Source of the DNA: Paramecium octaurelia
Lineage: Eukaryota > Ciliophora > Oligohymenophorea > Peniculida > Parameciidae
Assembly (NCBI GenBank): GCA_905182995.1
Contig: CAJJDP010000045.1
Coordinates: forward strand, 253,483-317,482
Direction of reading: 5' to 3'
Length of the DNA stretch: 64,000 nt
Part shown: one piece after another, positions 51,482 to 63,670 of the stretch
Position numbering within the stretch: position 1 is the stretch's first letter
How the letters are laid out: each line of letters starts with the position of its first letter
Translations under genes and position numbers: made by a program
Notes under the pieces: model-generated
Told to the model about the DNA's origin: nothing
What the model saw: the letters and a program-made list of their open reading frames with translations, nothing else
Database searches by the model: none

Positions 51482-52404
51482 AATTAGCTTGTATTAAGAA
51501 TTATTTCAGGTTTTAAATACCTATTTGTTCTTTATTAACTTTCTTTGTGAACTATTTTCTCTTAGTTTCACGCTCATGATACCAATAATTTTATTGAATC
51601 GGCTTATTAGAAAGATGTTAAACAATTAATAATAAAATAAATGAATAAACGTGATGTTCTGTTATAAGCACGTGAAGGGTATGAACATGTAAATTAATGT
51701 AGTCGTAAGCAATCTGAATAGTAACTCAGTCTTCTAATGAATCGAATAAACCTCATTTAATAAAATCAACTCAAAGTCATTCGAAGGATTAAATTACAAT
51801 AAAAGTCTGTTGAAATGAAGCAATTCATACAATCCGAGCATGATTCATTTAATTAGAGTGTTATATACACATTATTATGATAGAGACTAATTTAGAATAT
51901 GCAAAAATTATAGTAATTACAGAGGACGCAACTAATGGCAAAAACAAAAAAGTAATAAAGTGAGGAAGGTCGTAAGAAAACCTAAGAGCAATAAAGATGG
52001 ATTAAGCAACAAGAAACTTAAAACTTGAAAATTAAGAAGCTTGAATTAGAAAGACAAATACAGCAATAAAAGGAATCGGAATTAATTAAAAATATTGTCA
52101 GACACAACAAACTAAAATAAGAAAGAGCATAATCACAAATTAAAATGAGAATCAGATAGAAATCTAATGAAGACCTCAGAAATAAGGAGTATTCATAATT
52201 ATTAGAGGTTGAATGTCAAAAAAGAATATAGACAGAATAATCTATTCAAAAACTAGAGTAGAAGGAATAATTGTTGATTTAAGAACTTTAAACATCTTAA
52301 TAGTTAAGTTCGACCTACTCTCGTTAATTGGTATTATTACTTATCCATTTTAGGATCCTAGAAATATTACTAAAATTAGAGCAAAGTCGTACTATTTCTA
52401 ATGA
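51478..52404 (+). CDS. Coiled-coil protein with a hydrophobic N-terminus, about 286 aa
   Basis: From an ATG at 51478 the frame MKLACIKNYFRFQIPICSLL resembles a signal or anchor segment. Introns of 19, 24 and 23 nt then leave 287 codons. The body is a long Lys/Gln/Glu coiled coil: FIESAYQKDVKQLIIKQMNK, LMNRINLIQQNQLKVIRRIK, WIKQQETQNLKIKKLELERQ, ESELIKNIVRHNKLKQERAQ. The end is SRQLDPRNITKIRAKSYYFQ. The first intron (GTGAACT...CTTAG, near 51560) is shorter than usual; if it is not used, the start would be the Met in KQMNKRD (near 51640). No family recognised. Confidence 0.6.
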
Positions 52405-53376
52405 TTATTTTATATTATTTTAGAATCATTTATTTAATCTAACAATCAAACATTATGTAAGTTTTATAAATTGAAATCTATTCATTAAATAGTATATTAT
52501 TCTATGTTATTGGTTTAAAATGAAAAACTAAAATATTGTTTTATCCATATTAATTTCTACTTTAATTAACCTTATTAAATAAATATATGCAATTGAGAAT
52601 TTGAAGGTGAAATGCAAATTACATTGTGTTTAAATTATTCTATTTGAAAATTAATTGATGATATTAAAGAATTAGACATTAGAATTTTCAATATAGGATA
52701 GCAAAATCTACTTTGTTATAATAATAATTAAAATGTTAATTTATCAAAGAACCTACAATTTGATGTAACTTTCTTCAAAGTGCTATAAATTTATATTGCA
52801 ATATTATAAAATTTATGGCAGAAATAGTGTTAAATTATAAAATAAAAGAGGAATAATGCAATTTTTCTAAACACTATATTTCTCTAGCAATTGTTATTTT
52901 AATCTAGCCTAATAAACAATTTCAAGTTTTGAATTAAATCAAATTGATAGAGATCTATTTAAATTATAAAAATATGAATTTCATTACAATTTCTCCTCGG
53001 CATGTTTTATTAACGAATGCGATATTCTTACACCTTCATACATACTTGAGAAGGAGATAATCGTCATAAGAATATAAAAATTAGGAATACAGAGCAGAGT
53101 ATTATTAAAATAAAAAAAATCAATCATAATTTGCAAATTCGAATTCAATTACTGAAGTTATCCTCAAAATAATTAATATTATTTATTATTTTTGATAAAT
53201 TTTCTTTTAAATAATAGTTATATTATTATTGATAAGATTCCTTGAAATTGAAAAAATATAACCCTAATTTAGTTATAAATTTATTAATTATAATAAGAAT
53301 ATTCCATTTAGCAATATATTTAAAAGAGATAGCATACTTAGTTATAGTGAACTCCATTATTAGTTAGTTTTAAAAC
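52405..53376. other. Intergenic region without recognisable genes
   Basis: Nearly 1 kb of AT-rich sequence with short frames only. I see no start, motif or RNA gene that I could defend. Confidence 0.5.
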
Positions 53377-53784
53377 ATGAGCATAAAAATATAGAGTCAA
53401 GAGAATGACAATAATACATATTAACCGAGTTTTAAAAGAGAATTCAAATTATAATCAGAGATTAGTAACTAAAGGAAGGTATGAGATATATATTAGATTA
53501 ATTGTTTAGACTTAATTTTCTGATAATAAGGAGCCAGTGAAATCTATCAAGAACTTAAATTATACTCATAATACCTTTAAAATAGATGGGTTTGATAGAC
53601 AAGTTAATTCGATCAATGATAAACTAACTGTTAATCAGCAGAACATGATTATTAACAATGAAGTTCTGGCAGAAATATCGATACAGAAATTAAATCTGAT
53701 TTGATCAGACTATTAAATACTAAAAGAAGAGACGTTAAAAGGGCAGGATTAAGATTTTTTGTAAAATAATTAATATAAGAATGA
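53377..53784 (+). CDS. Small hypothetical protein with an apparent frameshift
   Basis: ATG 53377 opens MSIKIQSQENDNNTYQPSFK. A 31-nt intron (GTATGAG...GTTTAG) joins it to TQFSDNKEPVKSIKNLNYTH and then FDRQVNSINDKLTVNQQNMI. Near 53665-53700 the coding frame must change by two bases to reach DTEIKSDLIRLLNTKRRDVK and the natural-looking end GLRFFVKQLIQE (TGA 53782). No intron of the right length is visible there, so either one base is wrong in the sequence or the gene is broken. No family recognised. Confidence 0.5.
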
Positions 53785-53877
53785 AGTATCTCAATTTTCC
53801 CTATATCATAATTTCTTCGGTTTTATGAATAAGTTTAATGAAGAATTTACGCCTTTTATTTATTATTATTATTAAAA

Positions 53878-55444
53878 ATGGAAACTGATCCTATGAATGT
53901 TACATAAAATCAGACATAAACTAGGCGTCATTATCCTAAAGATGTTCAAGTAACTTAATATCTGTTATAAAAAGGGTTTAAAATCTGAATGGTACGGAAT
54001 TGAACATCATTTGTAAGAGATTGGATTAGACATTTAGCGAAATGAAAGAGAAATTTTGAATCTAAGGAAGAAGGAATTATTGTATGAGATTGTTATTTCA
54101 TTCTTTAAGGACTGAATTGGATCGCAAAATGCTTGAGTAATTGTAGATTAAACAGAAGGAATTGGAGTAGAAATATGAAGATGCGCAAGAAATGAAAAGG
54201 AGACAATTGAAATTTTAAGAGGAACAGAGAAAATTCTTAGAAGATAGGGCTATATTGCAAAAAGGCATCTCTTCCATCTATGACAAATAAAAATAAGATT
54301 CCTTAATTAGGGAAATGGATTTGAGACAATAAAAGTTAGAGTGGGAATAGTAGGCTTTGGAAGAGAATAGAAGGAGAATGGAATAGGATTTCCTATAGAG
54401 GAGAATGCAGAAGGAGCAATGGGCTAAAGAACAAGATGCAGACTTGAAACTATCCCAGTTAAGGCATATGGAAGAAAGAGAGAGATATAGAAGTGATTAA
54501 ATTGAAATTCAGGAATTAAATAGAAGAAATGCTGAAAAAGAATTAATCAAAGAGGAAAACTATAAAAACGTATCAAAATCAATCTAAATTAATAGTTTTA
54601 CAGACTCTGTTCCCAAAATTAAGCTTAATTGTAGAAAATGCATATTGACAATGTTCTTCAGCCTTTGTTAGAGAGGTAAGCTCAATTGGAGTCATTGATT
54701 GCGAAAAATATGGATGCCTATCAAAGAAAACTACTTCAAGATGAATTAGATCGAGTAATCAAGAGACAAGAGGAGTGTAGATCGACACTTAATGTGAATA
54801 AAAAGATTTTGGATGAAAGAGAGTAAGGAAAGTTTCAGGAGAAGAGTGTTAAATAGGAGTTGAATAAATAAAGATTGGAAGATGTAATGTCTTATGCTAT
54901 TTTATTAGCTATAAAATTACAATCAATTCTTAGTTTAAAGGAAGGTTGATTAAGTGGAATAGCAAAGATAATACAAAGAATATTTGGATCAGTAAAGAAT
55001 TGAAAAGTAACAATTATATTTAATTATTAAAAGAGAGGAACAAAGACTGAAACAACTTAGAATGGGAAGATAAGAGAAATCTATGAATATGTTGGATTTA
55101 TAGGCATATAAAAATTAGGAGGCATAATTAAATGCAAAGATTATTGGATGGTCTCCATAAGTTGGGTAATTTGTCTGTTCATTTTATGTAGTTAATTACC
55201 ACCAAAATAAGATTATTTATTAAAATAACAATCTCTAGCTTAATTAAAGTAGGATGAGATGAATGCAATTAACTAAAATTTGAGTAATGTTTCTCAAGTC
55301 AGTCGAGGATAGGCTTTAAGAGGAGCAGGATAAAATGCAATTCATTAGAATCACAATCCAGTTACAAATCCTATTCCATTTAATAATCAGAATCCCTACA
55401 TATAGAAATAATATGAGTAAATGATTAGACCAAGACCTTATTGA
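53878..55444 (+). CDS. Long coiled-coil protein, 478 aa
   Basis: Five introns (25, 28, 26, 25 and 26 nt) leave exactly 479 codons. After METDPMNVTQNQTQTRRHYP nearly the whole protein is heptad-rich and charged: GLKSEWYGIEHHLQEIGLDI, LDRKMLEQLQIKQKELEQKY, EDAQEMKRRQLKFQEEQRKF, ALEENRRRMEQDFLQRRMQK, EERERYRSDQIEIQELNRRN, EDLQNYNQFLVQRKVDQVEQ. The last 80 residues are Asn/Gln/Pro-rich (NHNPVTNPIPFNNQNPYIQ) and end RPRPY. Likely cytoskeletal or ciliary by composition; no named family. Confidence 0.8.
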
Positions 55445-55732
55445 AATTTATTCATATTCAATAATAATGTTTCATATCATATACTCTAGTATCAATTAAT
55501 TAAAAAGTAAACTATTAAAAGTTTATCATCTTATAGTTTTATTTAAAGCTTAAATGTTTCGAATTGCTGAAACTTTAACTTTATTAATAAATTTTAAATA
55601 TCTATATGAATTTTTAATAACCATTTCATTATTATTTTAGGATTATTCTAGATAAAGTAGAGGAATAAGTCAAATTGTTAACTAATAATAATAACTATTC
55701 CTTTAGTATATAAAATAATTGTTTTATAAATT

Positions 55733-57472
55733 ATGAAAGCTTTACGTAACCTCCTTAATAAAGACTACGAAGACTTTCTGCAGCAAAAACATGATTAAAA
55801 TAATCCGAACAAGCTGGTAACTAAAAGAACTGTGGCCACTAGGGAATCAGGGAGACCCGTTGGATCTAGAATGTACCAAAGAATTTCAAAACCTGAATCA
55901 GCAAGTTAAAGTATGGGAAATCTATTTGGAAATGGGAAAGGTAGCTTATTCACAAATTCAAAACATTCCCTTTAATAGGAGGCAAGTCCATAACTAACTG
56001 AATAATAAGAAAAATTTTTGGTTAAACAATATTGGAGATCTTTACTTCGCTGGCAAGGATTTGATGATTATCTGTTCTTGAGAGATCCATTGAATATAAA
56101 ACATATAAAAGGAAGGGATATTTTAACAAAGAATGATGTAGTTGAAGAATTGAATTCATAAAATATGCATATGCAAGTTATGTATCAATCAGACAGCGGA
56201 ATGCAAGAATATAAGGATTAACATAGAAGATTGCAGATGCAATAATTATAGAAATTATATCAACCTGGAGAAGCTAATTATTAGAAATTTAATCCAGACA
56301 AATATAAGTAGACATTTTTCGGCGGAAGAGATGCAGCTAAATTATAATAGATAGTTTTTGAGAATCCAAAGTTTGTAGAGTTTATCGAAAAGATACAAAA
56401 GTTATTATAGATTATGAATGAGAAGATGGTCGTCGAGGAAGTCAATTAGATTTCACCTATCGGAGAGAGGATGATTAGATTGTTATGGAAAATAGGATGC
56501 TTGAACATGTTTTTAGTTGGTTATTACATTCATAATATGATATTGGAGATATATGGCAAGGAGAAATTGGCATATTCAAATTGGAAAAAGGTATTGAGAA
56601 TTTGTAATATGCAAGGGAATCACTGTCATAAATATAAACTAATAGCATATAAGCACATATCAAAGATTTGTATTAAGCTTTAGTAGTATGACAAAAGTTT
56701 AATTTACCTCAAGAAAATGCTGAAATTGTCATGGATAGTTAATGACACTAACTATGAGATCTTTACTTATGATAAAATTTCATTGTGCTATTATTACAAA
56801 TAGGATATGAATAAAGCCATCTATTATCACGAGAAGTTTGCATAAGGGGAATACGAAGAACCAGGAAAAGGCATGAGAAATGTAGGGGAGGCAGCATATT
56901 TATTAGATGCCAAAACTAAAGAAGGATTTATTGATCAGAACTCTTATTCTGAAGATGAATATGATTTAGATGTATTGTTACAGAATGGTAATCTTAATAA
57001 GTGGGAAACTGAGAACAAGAGGAAGGATCTCAAAATATTGGTCAAGAAAATACCTATAGAATATAAGAAAGGACATAGTTTTGGCAAAATTCATAGGCCA
57101 ACCAATACAGTCATTGATTTTAGGCATGCTATGTTAATACTTCATCAATTTTAAAATAAATAATCTGTTCCTTTAGGACCTATTTATCAGAAAGAAGCAC
57201 AAGAATAGTAAGAGTCGACTGCTAAAAAGTTTAAAAAGAAAGACTAAACTCAATCTTGTCAATATTTATTTAATCAAAAGAGCACAAATAGAGTTGCATC
57301 CAACTTTTTATTACAAGAGGAAATTAAAGATTAAACTACAGGAGACACTTTGTGTTTTAAACCATCTGAAAATGTATACTATATCAAAAAAATGATCAGA
57401 GTCTTTTAATATGATCTTAAGTATTTATTATAGAAACAATCTCTTTTTAAAAACTCAACTGATTGTATATGA
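55733..57472 (+). CDS. TPR-like helical repeat protein, 579 aa
   Basis: A single exon of 580 codons. The N-terminal 180 residues are polar with RTVATRESGRPVGSRMYQRI, then VKQYWRSLLRWQGFDDYLFL. From about residue 250 helical pairs of TPR type appear: MIRLLWKIGCLNMFLVGYYI, YGKEKLAYSNWKKVLRICNM, KYKLIAYKHISKICIKLQQY, YDKISLCYYYKQDMNKAIYY. The tail includes EYKKGHSFGKIHRPTNTVID and a Gln/Lys-rich region. The repeats suggest a protein-protein scaffold; partner unknown. Confidence 0.8.
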
Positions 57473-57482
57473 TAATAATTAT

Positions 57483-58253
57483 ATGTTAATTTATTTATAT
57501 ATTAATAATTACACCTAAAGTTTCATATGAAAACAATATCTAGTATAAGAAGCTAAGTTTAGAAGTAATGAAAGACAATCTTTTACTAAATAAGTAAGCT
57601 AATAATCAGAGATTCAACAAAATAATAAATCATCCTACTTAATATTTTTACATGAGCTAAAATTCTTAATCTAATAAGCTTTAGAAATATTATAACTACA
57701 TTGCACATACTAAACTAAAATACTTTATAACATTTCAATTCTTCATAAATAAAGGGCATGTAATTTAGTTATAATGTTTTTTATAGATGGGAAGGTTGAT
57801 TAGTTAATTAAAGAGTTTTCATTAGTTTTGATTAAATTTATGCAATTACAGATACACAATAATTAAAAAAAAATAAGACTATTACAAGGAGTTATAAAAG
57901 TGTATTATGGACAGTTGTTTGAAAAAAAACCTGGCTTATTACCTTATTGGAAATTGACATTTAAGAATAATCTAAAAAGATTAAAATATAATAGAATGAA
58001 AATATATCAAATGAATGTTGACCAAAATTTTGGATTAATCTTTTATAATCAGTTTCTTCTCTAGATTAAATTTTTAATTTAAAGGCATTATCTTTACAGA
58101 TTAAGCAGTTGCATAGTAAAAGCTAAAAAATAATCATATTTATTAGTATTAAATCCAAAATCTAATTGGCAAGTAGAAAGTTGGGTCAATACTGACTAAA
58201 GTTTAATTTAAATTTAAAGCAATAAAAAAACTATATTGAAAATTAAAAAATGA
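57483..58253 (+). CDS. Possible helical-repeat protein, 248 aa
   Basis: The frame open from about 57530 to TGA 58251-58253 has a coherent amphipathic pattern: KFRSNERQSFTKQVSQQSEI, YLIFLHELKFLIQQALEILQ, DGKVDQLIKEFSLVLIKFMQ, KKIRLLQGVIKVYYGQLFEK, and NPKSNWQVESWVNTDQS near the end. Using ATG 57483 (MLIYLYINNY) and a 24-nt GTTTCA...TCTAG intron gives exactly 249 codons and places the gene 10 bp after the TPR-like gene. The start is uncertain, and a second plus frame is also open for about 90 codons here. It could be a real gene, or the decayed 3' part of a larger one. Confidence 0.42.
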
Positions 58254-58619
58254 TTAACCAAAAAAAAGAGTTTATCATAATAAATGATTTCATATATAAT
58301 AGTATTATGAGAATCATATTTAAAGATCAATTTTGATACTTATCTAATGATTTAAAAACTCTTACATAGCTCATTTGAGATATTTCAAAAAATGACATGC
58401 AAGAACATAAATTCATTAACAATTATTAAAATTGGCTAAGGACCCTTTCAAACATTTGATTACTGGTAACTTAATCTAATCATTTACTTAAGGAATTTAA
58501 GTCATATTCTTAAATTTGAATATTTCAATGTTATGCGTCATCATCCAAAATTAAAATTAATTTATTATTTATATATATTCTACAATGAATAAGAAATATT
58601 ATCAATTATTTACAAGGTC
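58254..58619. other. Convergent intergenic spacer
   Basis: AT-rich DNA between two gene 3' ends; nothing recognised. Confidence 0.5.
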
Positions 58620-59138
58620 TCAATAAAACCATCCTTTACCATAAATTCTCTCTACCCAGTCAGTAAAGGAAACAGGATCTTTAGATGAGTTTATTTTTGA
58701 TTCTTCTTTTGTTACTTCTTCATCTAACTATATTGTAGGTACTCTAGAAGACTTATTCACTACAATTCGATATCCATATTCAAGGGATTTCTTAACATCT
58801 GGCATTAATGGGCCAGGTTCTTGACTGGCTGATTAATGACTCTTTCTACCATTTTTGCTAGAAACAAAAAGCTTTCTGTTTGGTATCACAACTACAGGGC
58901 TTTTGATTTTTTTGCTAGTCTCCACTTTAAAAACAGGTTCTAGACAGTCCAAGGAATTCCTTGCGTTAAAGTGATTATGACTTTTTTGAAGGTTGATTTG
59001 CTCTTTTAAAGGGTATTTTAATGAATTCTTGCGTCTAACATAATCAATTTCCTCCCTCTATGATTATTTGTTCAATATTATTCTATGAAGTTATCCAGAT
59101 AACAAGGTTCTATTTGATTAGACTGATTTATTAAACAT
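58620..59138 (-). CDS. Hypothetical protein, 172 aa
   Basis: A single exon of 173 codons, starting MFNKSVQSNRTLLSGQLHRI. It is basic and polar, with NLQKSHNHFNARNSLDCLEP, SPVVVIPNRKLFVSSKNGRK, then LEYGYRIVVNKSSRVPTIQL, and it ends DPVSFTDWVERIYGKGWFY. No domain recognised. The conserved-looking aromatic C-terminus (DWVERIYGKGWFY) could be a binding motif. It diverges from the gene at 59616. Confidence 0.72.
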
Positions 59139-59615
59139 TGAAATATATTAATTTAACTTATTAAAATAAGATCATTAAATCTTAATTTAAATGCTATCAT
59201 TATAACTATTAATTAATTATGATTAGAAGATAATATTGAATAATTAGTGTAGAGGATTTTAATTTATATCTTTATATATTTAGTCAATTTATTATAATTG
59301 TTAAGTTTATTAAATACAAATATATTTAATTTTAAATATATACAAACCAGGCAAAATGCTTTGTTTATTATAATATTTCTAAAATTATTCTAAAGCACTT
59401 AATAAAAATCAAGCAACCATCCTTCTTAATAATTGAAAAATGAGATTAAATCAATACTACTGGTAAATTGATATGTAAAATTTGAATTAAGAATGACAAC
59501 TTATCAGTAAAAGATTATTATTAAGGAAATCCCTGAAAGAATCGTTATCTTGTAGATTAAATCACTTTAGTAAAGTTTTTTACTTTCTATATATAGTATA
59601 ATTAATTATAATACT
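59139..59615. promoter_or_regulatory. Divergent intergenic region
   Basis: A 477-bp AT-rich spacer between two divergent start codons; it must contain both promoters. No motif can be singled out. Confidence 0.4.
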
Positions 59616-61175
59616 ATGAGAATTTAAGCAACATCATTTAGACTGCCAGCATTAAAATTATAACCCAAAGACTCGTATTAATGTCTCAGTTATGGAGATA
59701 ATAATCTTTCAAATTCTTCCATGATTAAATACTAGAGCAGTCCCCTCAGAAATTATGATCCTTCTCCAATTAAAAAGAGAGTTCGAGGAATGACTATAGC
59801 CATATATAATAGTCAAGAAAAGCTCAAGACAGCTGATTATCGAAATGGAGGGGAATTCATTACTTAGATCTAACAAAACAATTAAAGCACTTCCGTTGTC
59901 AATACATTTAGACGATATCGAAGTAAACTTAAGTAATTGATGTAACCTGCCAAAGATGAAGGAGTAAATTCAAGAGACCCTCGTTTATTTTCATTTAAAG
60001 ATCCTGGTGCTACTATTCGACTTGACAGATTGAATAATGATCGTAAGGATTAGCAAATTTAAGAAAAAGTAACTCAATTAATGGGCAAGGTTAGATTGCT
60101 TTTTTCCTCTAGATAGTGCTACCAAGAACCCCTGCATTAAGACACTTTCCAAGTCACACTTGTAAAACTCAAAGATGAATATGATTGTTTATACTAAGAT
60201 TTCAATGACTACTATGTCTAAAATAACAAATTAGATAAATAAGTCTTACAACTACTAAATCATATGGAGATCATAGAGACTCTCCTTAAGCCAAAACAGC
60301 CCATTAAAATCAAAAAGTATCAACCACAACAACCCAACATAATTCAACCAGAATATTAATCTCCTATTGTTGAAGCATAAGAAATTGTGGAAGAAACACC
60401 ATAACAATCTATAATTGTTGACAATCTGCAATCTTCACCTTAATAACCAAACCAATTATCAATTCATGAACAAAGAGAGCAAAGCGTATTCACTCCTCTT
60501 ACATCTAAATAATATAATGATGATTAATCAATCAGTGATTTGGAAAATGATTAATCTAATAAAGCAAATATGCAAAAAAAAAAGAAATAAAAAAGTAAAA
60601 AAAGCCCCTTAAAGTCTTAAAAGACTATTGCCGTATAGGAGTCAATATTAGATCTAAATGCTTTAGAAGATTACACTTAAGTTCCTCAATCAATATCATC
60701 TCAAACGAAGATTATATAAAGATCAACTCCTTAAAGCAATAAAACCAGACCTATCTAATATGAAGATACTCCTGAGACTCCACAAAACATAGAAGAAGAG
60801 AATAGTACTTAGTTTGAAAAGCCTGGCCTTAAAAGAACTGTGAGCAATTTGGGATCTATGAGTAAGAAAAGAAATACTGTATTGGAAAGTAAGGAAGGGT
60901 TGAAAAAAAAATAAAAGAAGACAGGAACGATTTCAGAACAAGATGATAGCGAGTAAGAGGAGGAAAAACAAAACAATACATAAATTGAGAGTTAGAATGA
61001 CTCAAATGATGAATAGCAATAGTAATAGTAAAATAGGATCACAAGTTTAGATTTTTCTTTTTTAGATATGTTAATAGCATCCCAAAATATTTATAAGCAT
61101 CCATTTTATTAAAATTGGGAGTATCACACTGATGAAATTATTAAGGGAACTTGTTTTGGTGAATATGATTTATGA
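59616..61175 (+). CDS. Gln/Ser-rich hypothetical protein, 519 aa
   Basis: A single exon of 520 codons, starting MRIQATSFRLPALKLQPKDS. The first third has RNYDPSPIKKRVRGMTIAIY and NTFRRYRSKLKQLMQ. A structured middle follows (ATIRLDRLNNDRKDQQIQEK, YQEPLHQDTFQVTLVKLKDE, YQDFNDYYVQNNKLDKQVLQ, forming a likely coiled coil). The next 200 residues are low-complexity Gln/Ser/Pro/Lys, with several (S/T)P sites and acidic Glu/Gln runs. It ends with an ordered-looking stretch, SFLDMLIASQNIYKHPFYQN, then TDEIIKGTCFGEYDL. A GTTAGA...CTCTAG segment near 60090 resembles an intron but its removal breaks the frame. Confidence 0.75.
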
Positions 61176-62008
61176 TTATAATTCTTCTTGTTTATCTAAT
61201 TCATATCAAAAATTAATTAGTTTTAGACTCATTTCTTTTATTAAATGAGATTATTAATAAAAAGCTAAATAAAAATATAAAATTATATATGTAAGTAATA
61301 TTTCTTTTTTTTATTTAACTTGTAAAACTGGATATGAATAGTAATATAATTTTCCAATTCTTTAGAAGTTTTAGAAGATGCATCGAAAATTGATTTATTA
61401 TTCTTATTTTAAATAATAGTATACTTTTTTATTAGTAAGATAAATATATATTTTATGAAAATAATTTATGATTAAGTGTTTATTCTCTAATAATTGAAAT
61501 TGGTTTTTATTTTATATAATATATTTTTATTTATACTATTCTAGGTGATTCTCGACCTTTTTGTTAAGTAATCTAACATTCTCATTAAGTTTTGATGAGG
61601 TGAATGAATAAGTGAGACTTAAATCAAATTTTGACTCAAAGACTCAAATATCAAAATATTGTTAATTAGAAATATAATTTTAAAGTTACCATTTATTACG
61701 GAATTAAATACTAAGAAATACTGAATTGAATGTGTAATCTGTTATTTAAATATTAGTTTAACTTGATGCGTCTTAAGACAAAATTGTGCAGTATTAATAA
61801 TTAATCAAAGAAAATTTTATGGTTAATAATTGAGACTCAATAATTATTAATGGTGATATAATTTAGAGTGATATTGAATGATTTATAATTCAATAATATA
61901 ATTAATTTTTAAATAAAATGATGCTGAATGAATTTACATCATTCTTTGATAATCTCGAAGTTATTCATAAAATCAAACATGTTTGGTCTAAGTTTTAACT
62001 TAGTACAT
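61176..62008. other. Intergenic region without recognisable genes
   Basis: About 830 bp of AT-rich DNA between two same-strand genes; frames are short and have non-coding composition. It presumably includes the promoter of the kinase at 62009. Confidence 0.5.
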
Positions 62009-63666
62009 ATGAAGTAATTAAATTATGAAAATCCATAGAATGATTCAATTATTTTCGAATCTGTGTGTCATAAAATTAGCAGAAAAACTTAAAAGTTAAA
62101 ACCAATTATAATTTAATTGGGTCAAGAACATTTGTATTTCTTTAAAAATAAGAATCCTCATGGCATGCTATTATTGACAGTAGTAGTGATGACTATATAA
62201 AGAAATGAACATGGAGTGATGATCAGATTGTTAAGAAATGGATAATATATTGATATTATTACCACAGATGCAATGTTGTTGAAATAATTATTAGCATTTA
62301 AATGCCTATAAACAACCTTTCATGATGAATTTGGAGTAACAAAAATGATAGGAAAAGGCAGCTTTGCAAAAGTTTACTTAGCAACTAAGAAATAGACTGG
62401 GGCCTAGTATGCTATAAAGGCATTTAACAAGGAATTTATGTTAGAGCAATTTAAAGGGAAAGAAAGTTTAGAGAATGAGATACGTGTGATGAGAAGGTTG
62501 AATTAAGAAAATCTTGTGCATTTGCATGAAGCCTATGAGACATAGAATTCAATATACTTTGTAATTGATTTGTTATAAGGAGGAGAACTGCTTGCTAGAG
62601 CAAAAACTAATCCATTTTCATTAGATACTCTATAGAAATTGATGTACAATTTTATAAAAGCTTTGGTACATATTCATAGTAAGAAATGCATACACAGAGA
62701 TTTGAAGCCTGAAAATTTATTGCTTAAATCTAAGGAATCAAATGTGGATGTGGTTATAGCAGATTTTGGACTTGCAGCATTTTTAGGAGAGGAGATCCTT
62801 TTTAAAAGATGCGGTACTCCTGGGTTTGTTGCTCCAGAAATACTGATGTATAAAGAAGATGATCCATTTTATGATGAGAAATGTGATATATTCAGTGCTG
62901 GAGTGATATTTTATATCTTGTTGACTGGCAAGCAACCATTTTAAGGAACTGACTATAAGGCAATTTTAAGAGCAAATAAAAATTGTGAAATTAATTACAA
63001 CATTAAACAAATTCAATAGGTATTTGATTTATTCTAAAGTAGTCATCTCCAAAATTGTAAGAGTTAATAAGAAAGATGTTATAATAGAATCCGAAAGATA
63101 GACCTAGTGCAGAAGCATGTCTGCAACATCCGTATTTTGAAGAAATCTTTAACAAAAATGATTTAGTGGAAATTCATGAAAATTTAATAGAATATGAGAT
63201 TGAACATGAGCATAGATTATAAAAGAAGGGAAGCTTTGATAGTCAAGTGGGTTCAATGGAATTGTAAGTTCGAACCCCAGGTTTGAACGGAAGAACTGAT
63301 ACAATTGGATCTTTATCTGTTTGTTCAGGATAAGGATCTACTAGTCGTTTAGAGAAACCTTAACAACAACAATAACAGCAATCGAAATTTAGTTAGTTTT
63401 GCTAAACAATGAAAACTGTGTAATAGGATGCAAGTGGTAATTCTATGGCTTCTCCATAAAATAAAAAAAAGGATTAGCAAGATTTGCACAAATTTGCATT
63501 AAAGAATTCTTATTAACAAAAGCAAATGAGCAAGGATGATGATTATGTGAATGAAGAATCAGCTCAATTAGACGCTGCAATTTAAAAGTTGAATAGTTAA
63601 TCTCCAAAAATAGGATTATTTAAAAAGAGTGCCTCGTACAAAGTACCAAAATCAACTTAAGAATGA
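62009..63666 (+). CDS. CAMK-family Ser/Thr kinase with N-terminal PH-like domain, 545 aa
   Basis: One 20-nt intron leaves 546 codons. Residues 1-105 form a PH-like module (KPIIIQLGQEHLYFFKNKNP, HGMLLLTVVVMTIQ, DAMLLKQLLAFKCLQ) as in many Paramecium kinases. The kinase domain follows: VTKMIGKGSFAKVYLATKK, QYAIKAFNKEF (catalytic Lys), [79 protein letters not shown] and NPKDRPSAEACLQHPYFEEI. All catalytic motifs are intact. The C-terminal 170 residues are Ser/Gln-rich without EF-hands. The gene stops 4 bp before the stop of the convergent SRPK paralog. Confidence 0.93.
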
Positions 63667-63670
63667 TATA

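Noticed and set aside
60090..60112. A GTTAGA...CTCTAG intron-like segment of 23 nt
   Set aside because: Removing it shifts the frame and hits TGA within about 20 codons, while the unspliced frame stays open to 61173. It is probably not spliced.
63236..63290. tRNA-like A-box (TAGTCAAGTGG) and B-box (GTTCGAACCCC) sequences close together
   Set aside because: The two boxes start about 30 bases apart, too close for a tRNA, there is no acceptor stem, and the sequence is coding within the kinase tail (GSMELQVRTPGL).
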